The notes: generated by a model from the letters alone, not told the origin. Positions 51,669-61,423 are shown, counted from the first letter of the stretch. The stretch: 64,000 nucleotides of DNA from Bacteroidota bacterium (GCA_017303975.1 JAFLBG010000013.1:1-64000); one strand, 5' to 3'. Program-made: numbers and translations.

Positions 51669-52349
51669 CTATGGAGTAGATAAAGAAACAGGTAAAATTT
51701 TTCCATTAAAATAATGCTGACCTGTAAGTGCAAAATTTAAAATGTATTCAGCCATTTTCAACGGGGTAACCGGAGCTTTGTAGCCGGGGAATGCGTTCGA
51801 AAGCATTTCGGTTTGCACAGCTCCCAAACATAAACAGTTTACAGCAATCTTGTTTTCTTTTAGTTCTTCTGCTAAACATTCTGTTAAAATACTTAAGGCT
51901 CCTTTACTAGAGCTGTATGCACTTAATCCTGAAAATTTTGCAGAACCTTGAAACCCACCCATGCTGCTAATATTTACAATATGTGAGTTTGAGCTTGAAA
52001 AAAGAGGCAATAGATTTTGAGTTAGCTTAAAAACACCAAACACATTTACGTTATATACCTGCTGTAATTCCCTTTCTGTGATTTCTAAAAAAGGCTTATT
52101 TAAAAGCATTCCGGCATTGTTAATCACTATATCTATGGTTCCTAGTTTAGACTTTACCTCTGCTGCCAGTTGAGAAAAATTTCCTTTTTCTAAATCAAAA
52201 ACAAAAACATGTATAGAAGGATTATGCTTTTTTAACTCTTGTAATTTTAAATCATCTCTGGCAATAGCAAATACATAGTGTTCTCTACTTGCTAATTTAG
52301 CTAGCTCTGCACCAATTCCTTTACTAGCACCGGTTACTAAAATGTTCAT
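51669..52349 (-). CDS. SDR-family oxidoreductase
   Basis: About 226 residues, classical short-chain dehydrogenase. The cofactor motif is MNILVTGASKGIGAELAK (TGxxxGIG), followed by FDLEKGNFSQL, INNAGMLL (NNAG) and NISSMGG. The catalytic Tyr-x3-Lys is in SAYSSSKGALS (Y and K, with Ser of the SSMGG segment). It would oxidise or reduce a small alcohol or carbonyl using NAD(P)(H); the substrate is unknown. The start is placed at the Met of MNILVTG: the extra twelve codons reaching 52385 would overlap the divergent gene and are absent from the family. The two divergent genes then have a 41-base gap. Confidence 0.88.
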   Translation of the reverse strand: MNILVTGASKGIGAELAKLASREHYVFAIARDDLKLQELKKHNPSIHVFVFDLEKGNFSQLAAEVKSKLGTIDIVINNAGMLLNKPFLEITERELQQVYNVNVFGVFKLTQNLLPLFSSSNSHIVNISSMGGFQGSAKFSGLSAYSSSKGALSILTECLAEELKENKIAVNCLCLGAVQTEMLSNAFPGYKAPVTPLKMAEYILNFALTGQHYFNGKILPVSLSTP

Positions 52350-52390
52350 ACAAAAAAATAAAAGTGTTATATTTAAGTAACGCAAAAAAT

Positions 52391-52942
52391 ATGAATAAAG
52401 CTATTCTTAAACATATAATATTGAACAGCATTCTACTTTTTTTTGCTTCTTCTGTTTTTGCACAATACGACACTACTCATTTTAACAAACCCAAACCTCC
52501 TAAAAAATTTGATTTCAGCAAGTTTTTTATTGGCGGAAATATGGGAATGCAATTTGGAACGGTTACGTTTATTGATGCTTCGCCTGCCATTGGTTACAAG
52601 CTAACTGAAAAACTATTAGCCGGCATTGGAGGCACCTATATTTACATGCGCGATAATAACTACAGCTATACCAATAAAATATACGGAGGACGAGTTTTTG
52701 GAAGATACCTTATTCTTGAAAACATTTTTGCTCATGCAGAATACGAATCGCTTAACGGGCAATGGGATTTTTATACTAATAGACGTTATAATTTAGAAAG
52801 TGTTTTAGTGGGTGGCGGCTACCGACAGCGAGTTGGAGCAAATGCATTTATGAATTTAATGGCGCTGTGGAATGTAAATGACTCTGAATTATCTCCCTAC
52901 CAAAACCCAATTATTCGTGTAGGATTTGGAATGGGATTCTAA
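52391..52942 (+). CDS. Small exported protein, possible outer-membrane beta-barrel
   Basis: About 183 residues from the chosen Met (MNKAILKHIILN), with a signal peptide ending FASSVFAQ and a Pro/Lys-rich linker (NKPKPPKKFDFSKFF). The rest alternates hydrophobic and polar residues in strands typical of an eight-stranded outer-membrane barrel: GGNMGMQFGTVTFIDASP, LAGIGGTYIYMRDNN and VRVGFGMGF-like (IRVGFGMGF) at the C-terminus. The final Phe is usual for barrel assembly. The start at 52391 avoids overlap with the divergent SDR start. The stop overlaps the convergent radical SAM stop by four bases. Function unknown. Confidence 0.7.
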   Translation: MNKAILKHIILNSILLFFASSVFAQYDTTHFNKPKPPKKFDFSKFFIGGNMGMQFGTVTFIDASPAIGYKLTEKLLAGIGGTYIYMRDNNYSYTNKIYGGRVFGRYLILENIFAHAEYESLNGQWDFYTNRRYNLESVLVGGGYRQRVGANAFMNLMALWNVNDSELSPYQNPIIRVGFGMGF

Positions 52943-53997
52943 AATAACCTTAGTTGTTTCTCTTTATTGGTATAATAAAGCTGTGTATCATACTCATACC
53001 AATTTGTATTAAGTGAAATATATTTTTTTACCGAAAGTTTAAATAATCTGTTTATCATCTCTGCAACTTTTCCATCGCCACTCATGCGTGTACCAGGTCT
53101 ACTATCACTCAAACTACCTGCATGACATTCTTTAATTTGATTCAAAATTTTTTGTGATGCATCCGGAAAGTTTTTAGTTACCCAGTCAGTAAATATTTGA
53201 CTTACAGCTCCATTCAAGCGCACCAACGTATAACCAGCTCTGGCAGCTCCAACATCAGCAGCGGCTTTAATAACAGCAGGTATTTCGTCACTATTCAATC
53301 CCGGAATAATTGGCGCATTCATTACACCACATGGTATAGAATTTTTATTGAGCTCTTCAATTATTTTTAATCGTTGCTTAGCAGTTGCAGTGCGAGGCTC
53401 CATTACAAGTCGTAAATCTTCTTTAAGCGTAGTAATTGAAACCATTACATGCACCAATTTATTTTTGGCAAGCTCTTGCAACAAATCTATATCGCGTAAA
53501 ATCAAACTATTTTTTGTAATCATCCCAACCGGATGCTTATGTTTAAGTAGTACTTGCAGCATTCTTCGTGTAATCTCCATCTTACGCTCTACAGGCTGAT
53601 AACAATCGGTATTACCGGAAAGCATAATAGGAGCTGATTTCCAATTTTTTTTAGACAACTCGTTATCTAATAGTTCTGGGGCATTCTTTTTTACAATAAT
53701 CTTCTGCTCAAAATCTAAGCCTGCACTAAAACCCCAATATTCGTGAGCATTTCGAGCATAACAATAAATACATCCATGTTCACAACCTTGGTATGCATTC
53801 ATCGAATACTCGCCATATACATCTGCGCTTTGTACTTTATTTATAATTTTTTTTGGCGACTCATAAAAATACTGCGTCTTTTCGTCCGGCACATATTCCT
53901 CATCAATAGCATCAATATGCTGTTGCGTAAATTCTTTCTTTAAAAATTTGTTGTTCGTATTAACTTGAGCTCCTCTTCCTTTTATATAATCTGCCAT
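52939..53997 (-). CDS. PA0069-family radical SAM protein
   Basis: 352 residues. The [4Fe-4S] SAM-binding motif is C72-x3-C76-x2-C79 in GCEHGCIYCYARN, and the N-terminal phrase GRGAQVNTNNKF is a hallmark of this PA0069/SplB-like subfamily. The TIM-barrel follows with ILSGNTDCYQPVERKMEITR, GMITKNSLILRD and a C-terminal AGYTLVRLNG segment. Members are radical enzymes of unknown substrate, distantly related to spore photoproduct lyase, perhaps acting on DNA or RNA damage; this is not established. It is a single leftward gene. All three cluster cysteines are present. Confidence 0.88.
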   Translation of the reverse strand: MADYIKGRGAQVNTNNKFLKKEFTQQHIDAIDEEYVPDEKTQYFYESPKKIINKVQSADVYGEYSMNAYQGCEHGCIYCYARNAHEYWGFSAGLDFEQKIIVKKNAPELLDNELSKKNWKSAPIMLSGNTDCYQPVERKMEITRRMLQVLLKHKHPVGMITKNSLILRDIDLLQELAKNKLVHVMVSITTLKEDLRLVMEPRTATAKQRLKIIEELNKNSIPCGVMNAPIIPGLNSDEIPAVIKAAADVGAARAGYTLVRLNGAVSQIFTDWVTKNFPDASQKILNQIKECHAGSLSDSRPGTRMSGDGKVAEMINRLFKLSVKKYISLNTNWYEYDTQLYYTNKEKQLRLF

Positions 53998-54078
53998 GCA
54001 ACGTTTTAGTTAATAAATGTTAACCCAAATAGGGATAGCTTAAAGTTGTTTAAATTTAGTTCCTAAAACAAATTAAAA

Positions 54079-54867
54079 ATGAGAACAAACCACGAAATTG
54101 ACTACAAAATTTATGGAGAGGAAATGCAATGTGTGGAAATAGAATTAGATCCACAAGAAACAGCCATTGCAGAGTCGGGCAGCTTTATGATGATGGAGCA
54201 AGGCATACAAATGGAAACCATTTTTGGAGATGGATCGGCAACCCAAAGCACCAGTTTTTTAGGAAAGGTAATGTCAGCCGGGAAACGATTGCTTGTAGGC
54301 GAAAGTTTATTTATGACCGCCTACACAAATACTGTAAATGGGAAGAAAAAAGTAACGTTTGCATCTCCTTATCCAGGAAAAGTAATAGCGCTCGATTTAC
54401 AACAATTAAAAGGAAAAATAATTTGTCAGAAAGATGCTTTTTTGTGCGCAGCTAAAGGAGTATCGGTAGGTATTGAGTTTCAAAAAAAATTAGGAACCGG
54501 CTTATTTGGAGGCGAGGGTTTTATTATGCAGAAGCTTGAAGGAGATGGATACGCTTTTGTACATGCAGGTGGTATGATAATTGAAAAAGAACTAGCTCCC
54601 GGAGAAAAACTAAAAGTGGACACTGGCTGTATTGTGGCGTTTACGCAAGATGTAAATTATGATATTGAATTTGTAGGAGGAATAAAAAACACCATTTTGG
54701 GAGGAGAAGGTTTGTTTTTTGCTACACTTACCGGTCCTGGAAAAATATGGGTACAATCGCTACCAATTAGCAGATTAGCCGGACGTATATTGGCTTATGG
54801 AACGTATAAAAGAAAAGAAGAAGGCAGCATTCTAGGGGGCATTGGAAATATGTTGGATGGAGATTAG
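54079..54867 (+). CDS. TIGR00266/AIM24-family protein
   Basis: 262 residues, no signal peptide. It has the TIGR00266/AIM24 pattern: an N-terminal IDYKIYGEEMQCVEIELDPQ, AIAESGSFMMMEQGIQMET, GEGFIMQKLEGDGYAFVHAGG, and EKLKVDTGCIVAFTQDVNYD. The fold is a beta-sandwich found from bacteria to mitochondria; the bacterial role is unknown. An uncleaved cytosolic or membrane-associated location is likely. It is alone on its strand and ends at a strong two-way terminator. Confidence 0.88.
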   Translation: MRTNHEIDYKIYGEEMQCVEIELDPQETAIAESGSFMMMEQGIQMETIFGDGSATQSTSFLGKVMSAGKRLLVGESLFMTAYTNTVNGKKKVTFASPYPGKVIALDLQQLKGKIICQKDAFLCAAKGVSVGIEFQKKLGTGLFGGEGFIMQKLEGDGYAFVHAGGMIIEKELAPGEKLKVDTGCIVAFTQDVNYDIEFVGGIKNTILGGEGLFFATLTGPGKIWVQSLPISRLAGRILAYGTYKRKEEGSILGGIGNMLDGD

Positions 54868-54884
54868 TATATAAGAATATTACT

Positions 54885-54934
54885 AAAACAGAACGGGTTG
54901 TAAGAATTATTTCTTACAACCCGTTCTGTTTTTT
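54885..54934. terminator. Two-way hairpin terminator between the AIM24-like gene and tatA
   Basis: A 21-bp inverted repeat (aaaacagaacgggttgtaaga with its complement) encloses a short loop and is flanked by T-runs on both strands. It lies between convergent stops at 54867 and 54951. Confidence 0.88.
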
Positions 54935-54950
54935 CAATACATACGAATAA

Positions 54951-55187
54951 CTAGGATAAATGGTCTTTATCAATTTTCTTTACTTCCTCTTCCACTACAT
55001 TTGCACTATCTTGAATCTCCTTTTGAATTCCACTAGCTGCATCTTTAAACTCTCGTATTCCTCGACCTAAACCTCTTGCCAATTCAGGAATGCGCTTAGA
55101 CCCAAAAAACAACACTATCACAAACACCACCACAAATACCTCTCCACCACCTAAATTCAAAAAAAGAAGAGTTGAATTAATTTGCAT
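54951..55187 (-). CDS. tatA: Twin-arginine translocase subunit TatA/E
   Basis: 78 residues, the normal TatA size. One N-terminal membrane helix (FVVVFVIVLFFG) is preceded by a polar NLGGGE and followed by the hinge GSKRIPELARGLGRGIREFK and an acidic amphipathic tail. TatA oligomerises with TatC to pass folded proteins over the inner membrane. No tatC is in the window. The gene is leftward, transcribed after secDF but separated from it by a hairpin, so it probably has its own promoter. Confidence 0.92.
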   Translation of the reverse strand: MQINSTLLFLNLGGGEVFVVVFVIVLFFGSKRIPELARGLGRGIREFKDAASGIQKEIQDSANVVEEEVKKIDKDHLS

Positions 55188-55205
55188 ATAAAAATAATTA
55201 GGTAT

Positions 55206-55240
55206 AAAAAAAGGTCGTTGCTACTAAACAACGACCTTTA
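55206..55240 (-). terminator. Hairpin terminator after secDF
   Basis: An 11-bp stem (caacgacctttt partner of aaaaggtcgttg) around an 8-base loop is followed on the minus strand by a run of seven T. It lies 20 bases after the secDF stop and before tatA. Confidence 0.85.
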
Positions 55241-55259
55241 AATTTAGTGAAAAAATTTG

Positions 55260-58200
55260 TTATTCTTTTTTGTTTCTATCAAAGTCAATTACAACAGGTG
55301 TTGCAATACAAATTGATGAATATGTTCCAATTACAATACCAATTAACAAGGCAAAGGAAAATCCTCTGATAGTTTCGCCACCAAAAATAAATATTGTTAA
55401 CAATACAAAGAAAATTGTCAACGATGTATTAACAGTACGACTAAGTGTACTATTTAATGCGTAATTAATAACGGTATTTCGTTCTCCTTTATCTAAATCA
55501 TTCTTCTTGTTATTTGACAAATACTCTCTTATTCTATCAAACACAACTACGGTATCATTCATTGAGTATCCCATTACAGTTAATATTGCAGCGATAAAAT
55601 GTTGGTCTAGTTCTAAAGAGAAAGGCATCACACCGTCAAATATAGCATAACAAGAAAGAATAATAAGCACATCGTGAAGCAACGCAACTACAGAGCCTAA
55701 GCCATATTGCCACTTTTTAAATCGAATCAAAATATATAAGAACATTACTAAACAAGAAAATAAAATAGACCAAATAGCTTTGGTTTTAATATCTCTTGAT
55801 ATTGTTTCCCCTACTTTCTGAGAACTTAAAATTTTATAATTCTCTCCAACCTTATCTAGCCCTTCTTTTAACTTAGCTTCTACTTTTGTCTCCGCATCTT
55901 CTGATGAATCATCGATTAAATAAGTTGTTGTTATTTTTTGCTGATTGCTTTCGCCATACGTTTTAACCTCTGGGGAAGTACCAAATGATTCAGAAAGTTT
56001 CTCTTTTACTTCATCAGTTGTTTTTTTATTATCAAATCTTACCACATAAGAACGACCTCCTTTAAAATCTACACCTAAATTAAATCCGTCATTTTTAAAG
56101 AAAAATACAGCACCAAGTAAGATAAAGGCCCCGGAAAAAACATAGTATAATTTTCTCTTACCTACAAAGTCAATTTTAGTATTCTTAAATGCATTTTCTG
56201 TTAATGGGGTAGAAAATGCTATCGTTTGATTTTTATTTAACATTGAGTCGAATATCAAACGAGTAATGAATATTGCACAGAATAAAGAAGTTAGAATACC
56301 AATTATTAATGTTGTAGCAAAACCTTGCACCGGACCGGTTCCGTAAACGAACAGAATTACGCCCAGTAAAAGAGTTGTAACGTTGGAATCAAGAATAGAA
56401 GACATTGCATGACTAAAACCTTCTTTAATTGACAACCCAGCCCCTTTACCTGCGGCCATCTCCTCACGGACACGTTCGAAGATAAGAATGTTAGCATCTA
56501 CTGACATACCAATTGTAAGCACAATACCTGCAATACCTGGTAAAGTAAGTACTGCACCCAAAGATGCTAAAACGCCCATTACTAAAAACACGTTTGCAAA
56601 AAGTGCGATATCTGCTACCAAACCAGCCTTGCTGTAATAGAATGCCATAAATAACAACACTACTCCAAGTGCTATTACGAACGACAATAAACCAGAGCTA
56701 ATAGACTCTTTTCCTAATGTAGGACCTACAACAGTTTCTTCCACTATTCTAGCGGGTGCAGGAAGTTTACCGGCTTTAAGAATATTTACCAAGTCATCCG
56801 CATCTTTTGAAGCAAAATCTCCGGTAATTTGAGAACGTCCACCAGCAATTTCTGATTGAACTGTCGGGAAAGAGTATACTTTGTTATCTAACACAACTGC
56901 AATAGACTTTCCAATGTTGTCGCCAGTCAAGCGTTTCCAAGTTTTTCCGGCTTCTGTAGTCATGTTCATAGATATCTGGTAATATCCAGAACCGTTGTAA
57001 TCGTTTTCTTTTCTTGCATCCGCAATGATATCTCCTGCTAAAGGAGCTTTACCATCACGAGAGGATATTTTTATTGCAACCAATTCAAAAATATCGTCTT
57101 TGTAACGTTTAGATGCTTTTACTGTCCACATCAATTTAAGTTTTGAAGGGAACAATGATTTTATTTTAGGATTATTTAAATAAGCATTAACCTTAGATGT
57201 ATCTTTACTTTTAGCAAGACCCACAACCGGTCCATCAGCCAATACGTATTGATTATCGCGTTGATAAATATTTTCGTTTAAAAGAGAAAACAAAGGTCTT
57301 TCACGTTGCATACGTGCAGCAGCTGATGTATCTGATAAAGCAGAAGTGCCATTACTATCTTTTGTTCCCAATTGATCTGCCAATGATTTTTTTGTAGTAT
57401 CTGCTTGTACTGCTTTTGCTGTATCAGTTATTGCAACAGCAGCTTTAGCGGTAGAATCAGCATTTACAGATAAACTATCTAATGCTGAAGAAGTAGCCGG
57501 CTTTTCGAAATCTGCAATACGCTTGTTAGCTTCTACCAACATTGGGTAAATCTCTTTATTATCGTAGGTTTCCCAAAATTCTAAGTTAGCTGTTCCTTGT
57601 AGTAATTTACGAACACGCTCTTTGTCGCTTACTCCAGGTAACTCAACCAAAATACGACCAGAACCTTGTAAACGTTGAATATTAGGTTGTGTTACTCCAA
57701 ATTTATCGATACGTGCACGAAGTGTATTTTCTGCAGTTAATATCGACTCTTGAACTCGTTCAATAAGAATAGCAAGTACTTCTTCGTCTTTTGAATTAAA
57801 ATTAATTTTTTCCTTTAGTTCAATACTTTGAAACAAAGGAGCTAATCGAGATGACGGATTTTTAGCTTTATAGGCTTCGCCAAAAAGAACTACAAAATCT
57901 CTATTGTCTGTACGTTGCTTTACTTGCGCAACTTTTATCGCATCGTTCAATCCAATATCTTCAGGGTTATTTGACATCCCTTTCAAAATATCTGCAACAG
58001 AAATCTCAAGGGTAACGTTCATCCCACCTCTTAAATCCAGACCAAGGTTTATTTCTTTTTCTTTACACTCATCATAAGTATATTTGGCAACTCCAATGTT
58101 AAAAACAACCTCCTTACGCAAAGAATCAAGGTATTTATCTCTTTTAAGAGCCATAGCATTGCTCAAATAATCTTCTTGCTTCATCGCATCTCCGTTAGAA

Positions 58201-58364
58201 GCGGCTTTGGCAGCTTCAATAACAGCAGGCTGAGAAATATACTCATTTGCAAATACCTCTGCATCTTGCTCTACGCCACGGGTAACCCAAGTAAAAGACA
58301 AGTAGTAAATACAGATAATGCCCAAAAGAACTCCAAATGTGGTTATTGCACCTTTATTTTGCAT
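55260..58364 (-). CDS. secDF: Protein translocase SecDF fusion
   Basis: 1034 residues, SecD and SecF in one chain as usual in Bacteroidota. It uses the proton gradient to pull secreted proteins from SecYEG. The SecD part (about 1-680) has the first membrane helix, KEINLGLDLRGGMNVTLEI (D-x-R-G-G), a periplasmic domain with ENTLRARIDKFGVTQPNIQ and GRILVELPGV, and the helix block with GLVADIALFANVFLVMG and DANILIFERVREE. SecF follows (about 700-1034) with NLGVDFKGGRSYVV and NDTVVVFDRIREYL. A Ser/Ala/Asp/Thr-rich insertion (about 285-360) interrupts the periplasmic domain. A two-element promoter lies upstream at 58410-58441. Confidence 0.96.
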   Translation of the reverse strand: MQNKGAITTFGVLLGIICIYYLSFTWVTRGVEQDAEVFANEYISQPAVIEAAKAASNGDAMKQEDYLSNAMALKRDKYLDSLRKEVVFNIGVAKYTYDECKEKEINLGLDLRGGMNVTLEISVADILKGMSNNPEDIGLNDAIKVAQVKQRTDNRDFVVLFGEAYKAKNPSSRLAPLFQSIELKEKINFNSKDEEVLAILIERVQESILTAENTLRARIDKFGVTQPNIQRLQGSGRILVELPGVSDKERVRKLLQGTANLEFWETYDNKEIYPMLVEANKRIADFEKPATSSALDSLSVNADSTAKAAVAITDTAKAVQADTTKKSLADQLGTKDSNGTSALSDTSAAARMQRERPLFSLLNENIYQRDNQYVLADGPVVGLAKSKDTSKVNAYLNNPKIKSLFPSKLKLMWTVKASKRYKDDIFELVAIKISSRDGKAPLAGDIIADARKENDYNGSGYYQISMNMTTEAGKTWKRLTGDNIGKSIAVVLDNKVYSFPTVQSEIAGGRSQITGDFASKDADDLVNILKAGKLPAPARIVEETVVGPTLGKESISSGLLSFVIALGVVLLFMAFYYSKAGLVADIALFANVFLVMGVLASLGAVLTLPGIAGIVLTIGMSVDANILIFERVREEMAAGKGAGLSIKEGFSHAMSSILDSNVTTLLLGVILFVYGTGPVQGFATTLIIGILTSLFCAIFITRLIFDSMLNKNQTIAFSTPLTENAFKNTKIDFVGKRKLYYVFSGAFILLGAVFFFKNDGFNLGVDFKGGRSYVVRFDNKKTTDEVKEKLSESFGTSPEVKTYGESNQQKITTTYLIDDSSEDAETKVEAKLKEGLDKVGENYKILSSQKVGETISRDIKTKAIWSILFSCLVMFLYILIRFKKWQYGLGSVVALLHDVLIILSCYAIFDGVMPFSLELDQHFIAAILTVMGYSMNDTVVVFDRIREYLSNNKKNDLDKGERNTVINYALNSTLSRTVNTSLTIFFVLLTIFIFGGETIRGFSFALLIGIVIGTYSSICIATPVVIDFDRNKKE

Positions 58365-58409
58365 AATTTATAGTTGTTTAATAACGTTTTAATAGTATTT
58401 AAAAGAGTG

Positions 58410-58441
58410 CAAACCTAACTTTTTTAATCGAAAAACGCAAA
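58410..58441 (-). promoter_or_regulatory. Two-element Bacteroidota promoter of secDF
   Basis: On the minus strand TTTG (58441-58438) is followed after exactly 20 bases by TAGGTTTG (58417-58410), a full -33/-7 match. The transcript would start near 58403 with a leader of about 40 bases. Confidence 0.7.
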
Positions 58442-58520
58442 ATAGACCAAACAAAGTTTACAAGGCCCACTTTTTATCGTTTATTATTGATTGATAGTAA
58501 GATATACAGACGTTTTTTAG

Positions 58521-58528
58521 TAATTTTG
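58521..58528 (+). promoter_or_regulatory. Possible -7 element of the DUF4159 gene
   Basis: The bases read TAATTTTG, an exact TAnnTTTG match 76 bases before the ATG at 58605. No -33 TTG lies at 19-21 bases, so in such AT-rich DNA it may be chance. Confidence 0.28.
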
Positions 58529-58604
58529 GGGGTAAAATCAAACAATTTATTGTTTTTGAATAGTGGATTGTAATGCGTAAAATCAAATTAGCAACTACCT
58601 TCAA

Positions 58605-59324
58605 ATGAAACTCATTTCTAAATCATATTCAAAACTAAGTAGACTTTTTTGTTGTTTTAAGATCAAAACTAATATAGGTTATTTAGCACTTTGTACATTG
58701 TGCTTTATACTTTCAACATCCTTCACTCCTACTTATAAAATTGCAGTTTTGAAATACAATGGTGGGGGCGATTGGTATGCAAATCTGGAAACATCTGTGC
58801 CCAATCTGATTAAATATTGCAACGATAACTTAAAAATGAATATCGACCCGGAACAAGCAGTTGTTGAGTCTGGCAGTAGCGAAATTTTTAATTATCCATT
58901 TATACATATGACAGGGCATGGAAATGTTATATTTAGCACGCAGGAAGCAGAAAACCTGCGCAAATACTTGACAGGTGGCGGTTTTTTGCACATAGATGAT
59001 AATTATGGAATGGACAAATTTATTCGTCCGCAATTAAAAAAAATATTTCCGGAATTGGATTTGGTAGAACTACCGTTCAATCATCCTATTTACAATCAAA
59101 AATATAAATTTCCGAACGGGCTTCCCAAGATTCATGAGCATGACAATAAACCACCGCAGGGATTTGGTTTGATTTATGAAGGAAGATTAGTTTGTTTTTA
59201 TTCGGTAGAATGTGACTTGGGAGATGGATGGGAAAATATTGAGGTACACAAAGATTCTCCGGATGCTCGTGAAAAAGCACTTAAAATGGGGGCTAATTTA
59301 ATTCAATATGCGTTTACTAAATAA
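58605..59324 (+). CDS. DUF4159 secreted/membrane-anchored protein
   Basis: 239 residues. An N-terminal basic stretch and hydrophobic segment (about 26-43, LALCTLCFILSTSF) give a signal anchor or signal peptide. The DUF4159 domain (about 47-239) shows KIAVLKYNGGGDWYANLETS, PFIHMTGHGNVIFS, YLTGGGFLHIDDNYGMD and VELPFNHPIYNQKY. DUF4159 domains resemble the glutamine amidotransferase-like fold used in Bacteroidota and Planctomycetes envelope proteins, without proven activity. It is followed 40 bases later by a GTG-started secreted protein that may be co-transcribed. The role is unknown. Confidence 0.87.
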   Translation: MKLISKSYSKLSRLFCCFKIKTNIGYLALCTLCFILSTSFTPTYKIAVLKYNGGGDWYANLETSVPNLIKYCNDNLKMNIDPEQAVVESGSSEIFNYPFIHMTGHGNVIFSTQEAENLRKYLTGGGFLHIDDNYGMDKFIRPQLKKIFPELDLVELPFNHPIYNQKYKFPNGLPKIHEHDNKPPQGFGLIYEGRLVCFYSVECDLGDGWENIEVHKDSPDAREKALKMGANLIQYAFTK

Positions 59325-59364
59325 ATAAAGTAGTTTGTAAAAATTTAGGTTAATCTAAAAGTCC

Positions 59365-59991
59365 GTGAAAAAAATAATTTTACTTTATTTAAATAATCTC
59401 CAATTCTCTATTTTTCGTTTTTCTTTTTTCACAGTCTTACTGATTACGACCCATTACTCATTTTCCCAAGATACACTTGCTATCAATAAGGTGCAGTATA
59501 TTGAATTGGATGGAATTGTAAAAAAAACAAAAACATTTGATAAGGCAGGAAACGAAAATTTAGACTCGTCTAAAATTTGTGTTTATAACGAATCGAAAAA
59601 ACTAGTAGCCGTATTCTACACCAACAAAAAAGGGAAATGCAAATTCAGACTTCCATTGAACAAAAAATTTACTATTGAAATAGGCAAAAAAGGCTTTGTT
59701 TCAAAGCTAATTGAGGTAAATACCAAAGTGCCTCCGGAACGAAAGATTGGGTACGGATTTCCTTTTGAAATAAGTATTTTTGAAGAACTTAAAGAACTAG
59801 ATACTTCCATACTTCAAAAGCCCATTGCTAAAATTTCGTTTAGTATGTCTCAGAATCAGTTTGCGTATGATTACATGAATACAGATTACATAAACAACGA
59901 GCTAAGAAGACAATACAAAGAATATTATTTTTTGCGGGAAGTAGATGCAGATTTTAAAAAAGATAGTTTAGATACACAGAACAAAAAGTAA
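59365..59991 (+). CDS. Secreted protein with carboxypeptidase-regulatory-like domain
   Basis: 208 residues with a GTG start; no in-frame ATG occurs before the domain and the GTG frame gives a good signal peptide (about 10-35, ending HYSFSQ). The body has a carboxypeptidase-regulatory-like (CRD) beta-sandwich pattern: VQYIELDGIVKKTKTFDKAG, KICVYNESKKLVAVFYTNKK, GKCKFRLPLNKKFTIEIGKK. Such domains act as surface or periplasmic modules. It sits 40 bases after the DUF4159 gene and converges with the small lipoprotein gene two bases later. No specific role is evident. Confidence 0.72.
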   Translation: MKKIILLYLNNLQFSIFRFSFFTVLLITTHYSFSQDTLAINKVQYIELDGIVKKTKTFDKAGNENLDSSKICVYNESKKLVAVFYTNKKGKCKFRLPLNKKFTIEIGKKGFVSKLIEVNTKVPPERKIGYGFPFEISIFEELKELDTSILQKPIAKISFSMSQNQFAYDYMNTDYINNELRRQYKEYYFLREVDADFKKDSLDTQNKK

Positions 59992-59993
59992 AC

Positions 59994-60236
59994 TTATTCT
60001 TTAGCAACAGAGCACTGTTTATATTCAGAGGGGGAATAATAAAAATTATCTGCTACACCACACTTTTGTTCCGCATCCTCAAAGGTAACATCATTGAATG
60101 ATTGGGAGTCTTCTGTATAAACTCCACCCATTTTACTTTGACAAGTGCATTTATAGTTAGCTGTTTTTTTCTTGCACGAGGCAGAAAATACTAAAATTGC
60201 GGAGAGTAGTAAAATAGATACTGTTTTCATTTTCAC
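59994..60236 (-). CDS. Small lipoprotein of unknown function
   Basis: 80 residues with a lipoprotein signal peptide ([21 protein letters not shown], lipidated Cys at residue 21, followed by KKKTANYKC). The mature part has three more cysteines (YKCTCQSK and EQKCGVAD), then a last one in YKQCSVAKE. It overlaps the aroC stop by four bases (ATGA), so it is probably translationally coupled to aroC, though no functional link is apparent. Similar small lipoproteins are common in Bacteroidota and uncharacterised. Confidence 0.78.
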   Translation of the reverse strand: MKMKTVSILLLSAILVFSASCKKKTANYKCTCQSKMGGVYTEDSQSFNDVTFEDAEQKCGVADNFYYSPSEYKQCSVAKE

Positions 60237-61312
60237 AATTTACTTAATTTATTTCTTAAATAATGATCGGCTAAAACAATAGCTGCCATCGCCTCTACAA
60301 TAGGAACAGCTCTAGGCACCACGCATGGGTCGTGCCTACCTTGGGCTTCCAATAAAACAGGATTGCCTTGTACATCTATTGTCTGCTGTTGTTTCGCAAT
60401 TGTAGATGTTGGCTTGAATGCAACATTAAAATAAATATCCTCTCCGTTGCTTATTCCACCTTGAATTCCGCCCGAATAATTTTGAGTTGTACCAATTTTA
60501 TCATTTCTGTTTTCAAACGCATCATTATGTTCGGAGCCTTTCATAGCAGAACCTGCAAAGCCACTGCCAATTTCAAATCCTTTTACTGCATTTATGCTTA
60601 GCATTGCTTTTCCTAAGTCGGCATGTAGTTTATCGAAAACAGGTTCCCCTAAACCAATTGGAACACCTTGAACAACGCATGTTATAACACCACCTAAGCT
60701 ATCCCCTTCTAATTTTACTTTTTCAATGGCTGCAATCATTTGCTTAGCCACCGATTCGTCCGGGCAACGAACAGGATTACTTTCAATTTTAGACGAGTCT
60801 AAAATTTTATACTCTGTAGTTAATTTTATGGTTCCAATTTGCGAAGTGTAGGCGTTTATCTTAATTCCAATTTTACTTAACAATAGTTTTGCAATCGCAC
60901 CTGCTACTACCCTTGCAGCTGTTTCTCGAACAGAGGAACGACCGCCTCCTCTATAATCACGCAAACCATATTTCTGTTGGTAAGTATAATCAGCATGAGA
61001 CGGACGAAATACATTTTTCAATTGGTCGTAATCTGCAGAACGGGCATCATTATTTTTGAGGATAAATGCAATGGGAGAACCCAATGATTTCCCTTCGAAA
61101 ATTCCCGACAAAAATTCAACTTCATCATTTTCCTTACGGTGCGTTGTAATGGCGGATTGACCCGGTTTACGTCTATCAAGTTCTTGTTGTATAAAATCAA
61201 CGTCTATTTCCAATCCGGCTGGACATCCCTGAATAACACCACCTATAGCCACTCCGTGCGATTCGCCAAAGGTTGTTACTGAAAATATTTTACCAAATGT
61301 ATTTGCTGACAT
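60233..61312 (-). CDS. aroC: Chorismate synthase
   Basis: 359 residues, full length. It converts 5-enolpyruvylshikimate 3-phosphate to chorismate, the last step of the shikimate pathway, using reduced FMN. Signature segments are [74 protein letters not shown] and [12 protein letters not shown]-terminal [17 protein letters not shown] completes the motif set. It is the first gene of a short leftward unit with the small lipoprotein. No other aromatic pathway genes are nearby. Confidence 0.97.
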   Translation of the reverse strand: MSANTFGKIFSVTTFGESHGVAIGGVIQGCPAGLEIDVDFIQQELDRRKPGQSAITTHRKENDEVEFLSGIFEGKSLGSPIAFILKNNDARSADYDQLKNVFRPSHADYTYQQKYGLRDYRGGGRSSVRETAARVVAGAIAKLLLSKIGIKINAYTSQIGTIKLTTEYKILDSSKIESNPVRCPDESVAKQMIAAIEKVKLEGDSLGGVITCVVQGVPIGLGEPVFDKLHADLGKAMLSINAVKGFEIGSGFAGSAMKGSEHNDAFENRNDKIGTTQNYSGGIQGGISNGEDIYFNVAFKPTSTIAKQQQTIDVQGNPVLLEAQGRHDPCVVPRAVPIVEAMAAIVLADHYLRNKLSKL

Positions 61313-61423
61313 TGTTTTGTAGAACTAAAATAGGATGTAAATACTTGCTATTAAATTATAAAAAATAAAGCGTAGTCGGATAAAAAATTGGGAAACTACT
61401 GTAATTTAGCAAAAAGAAATACG

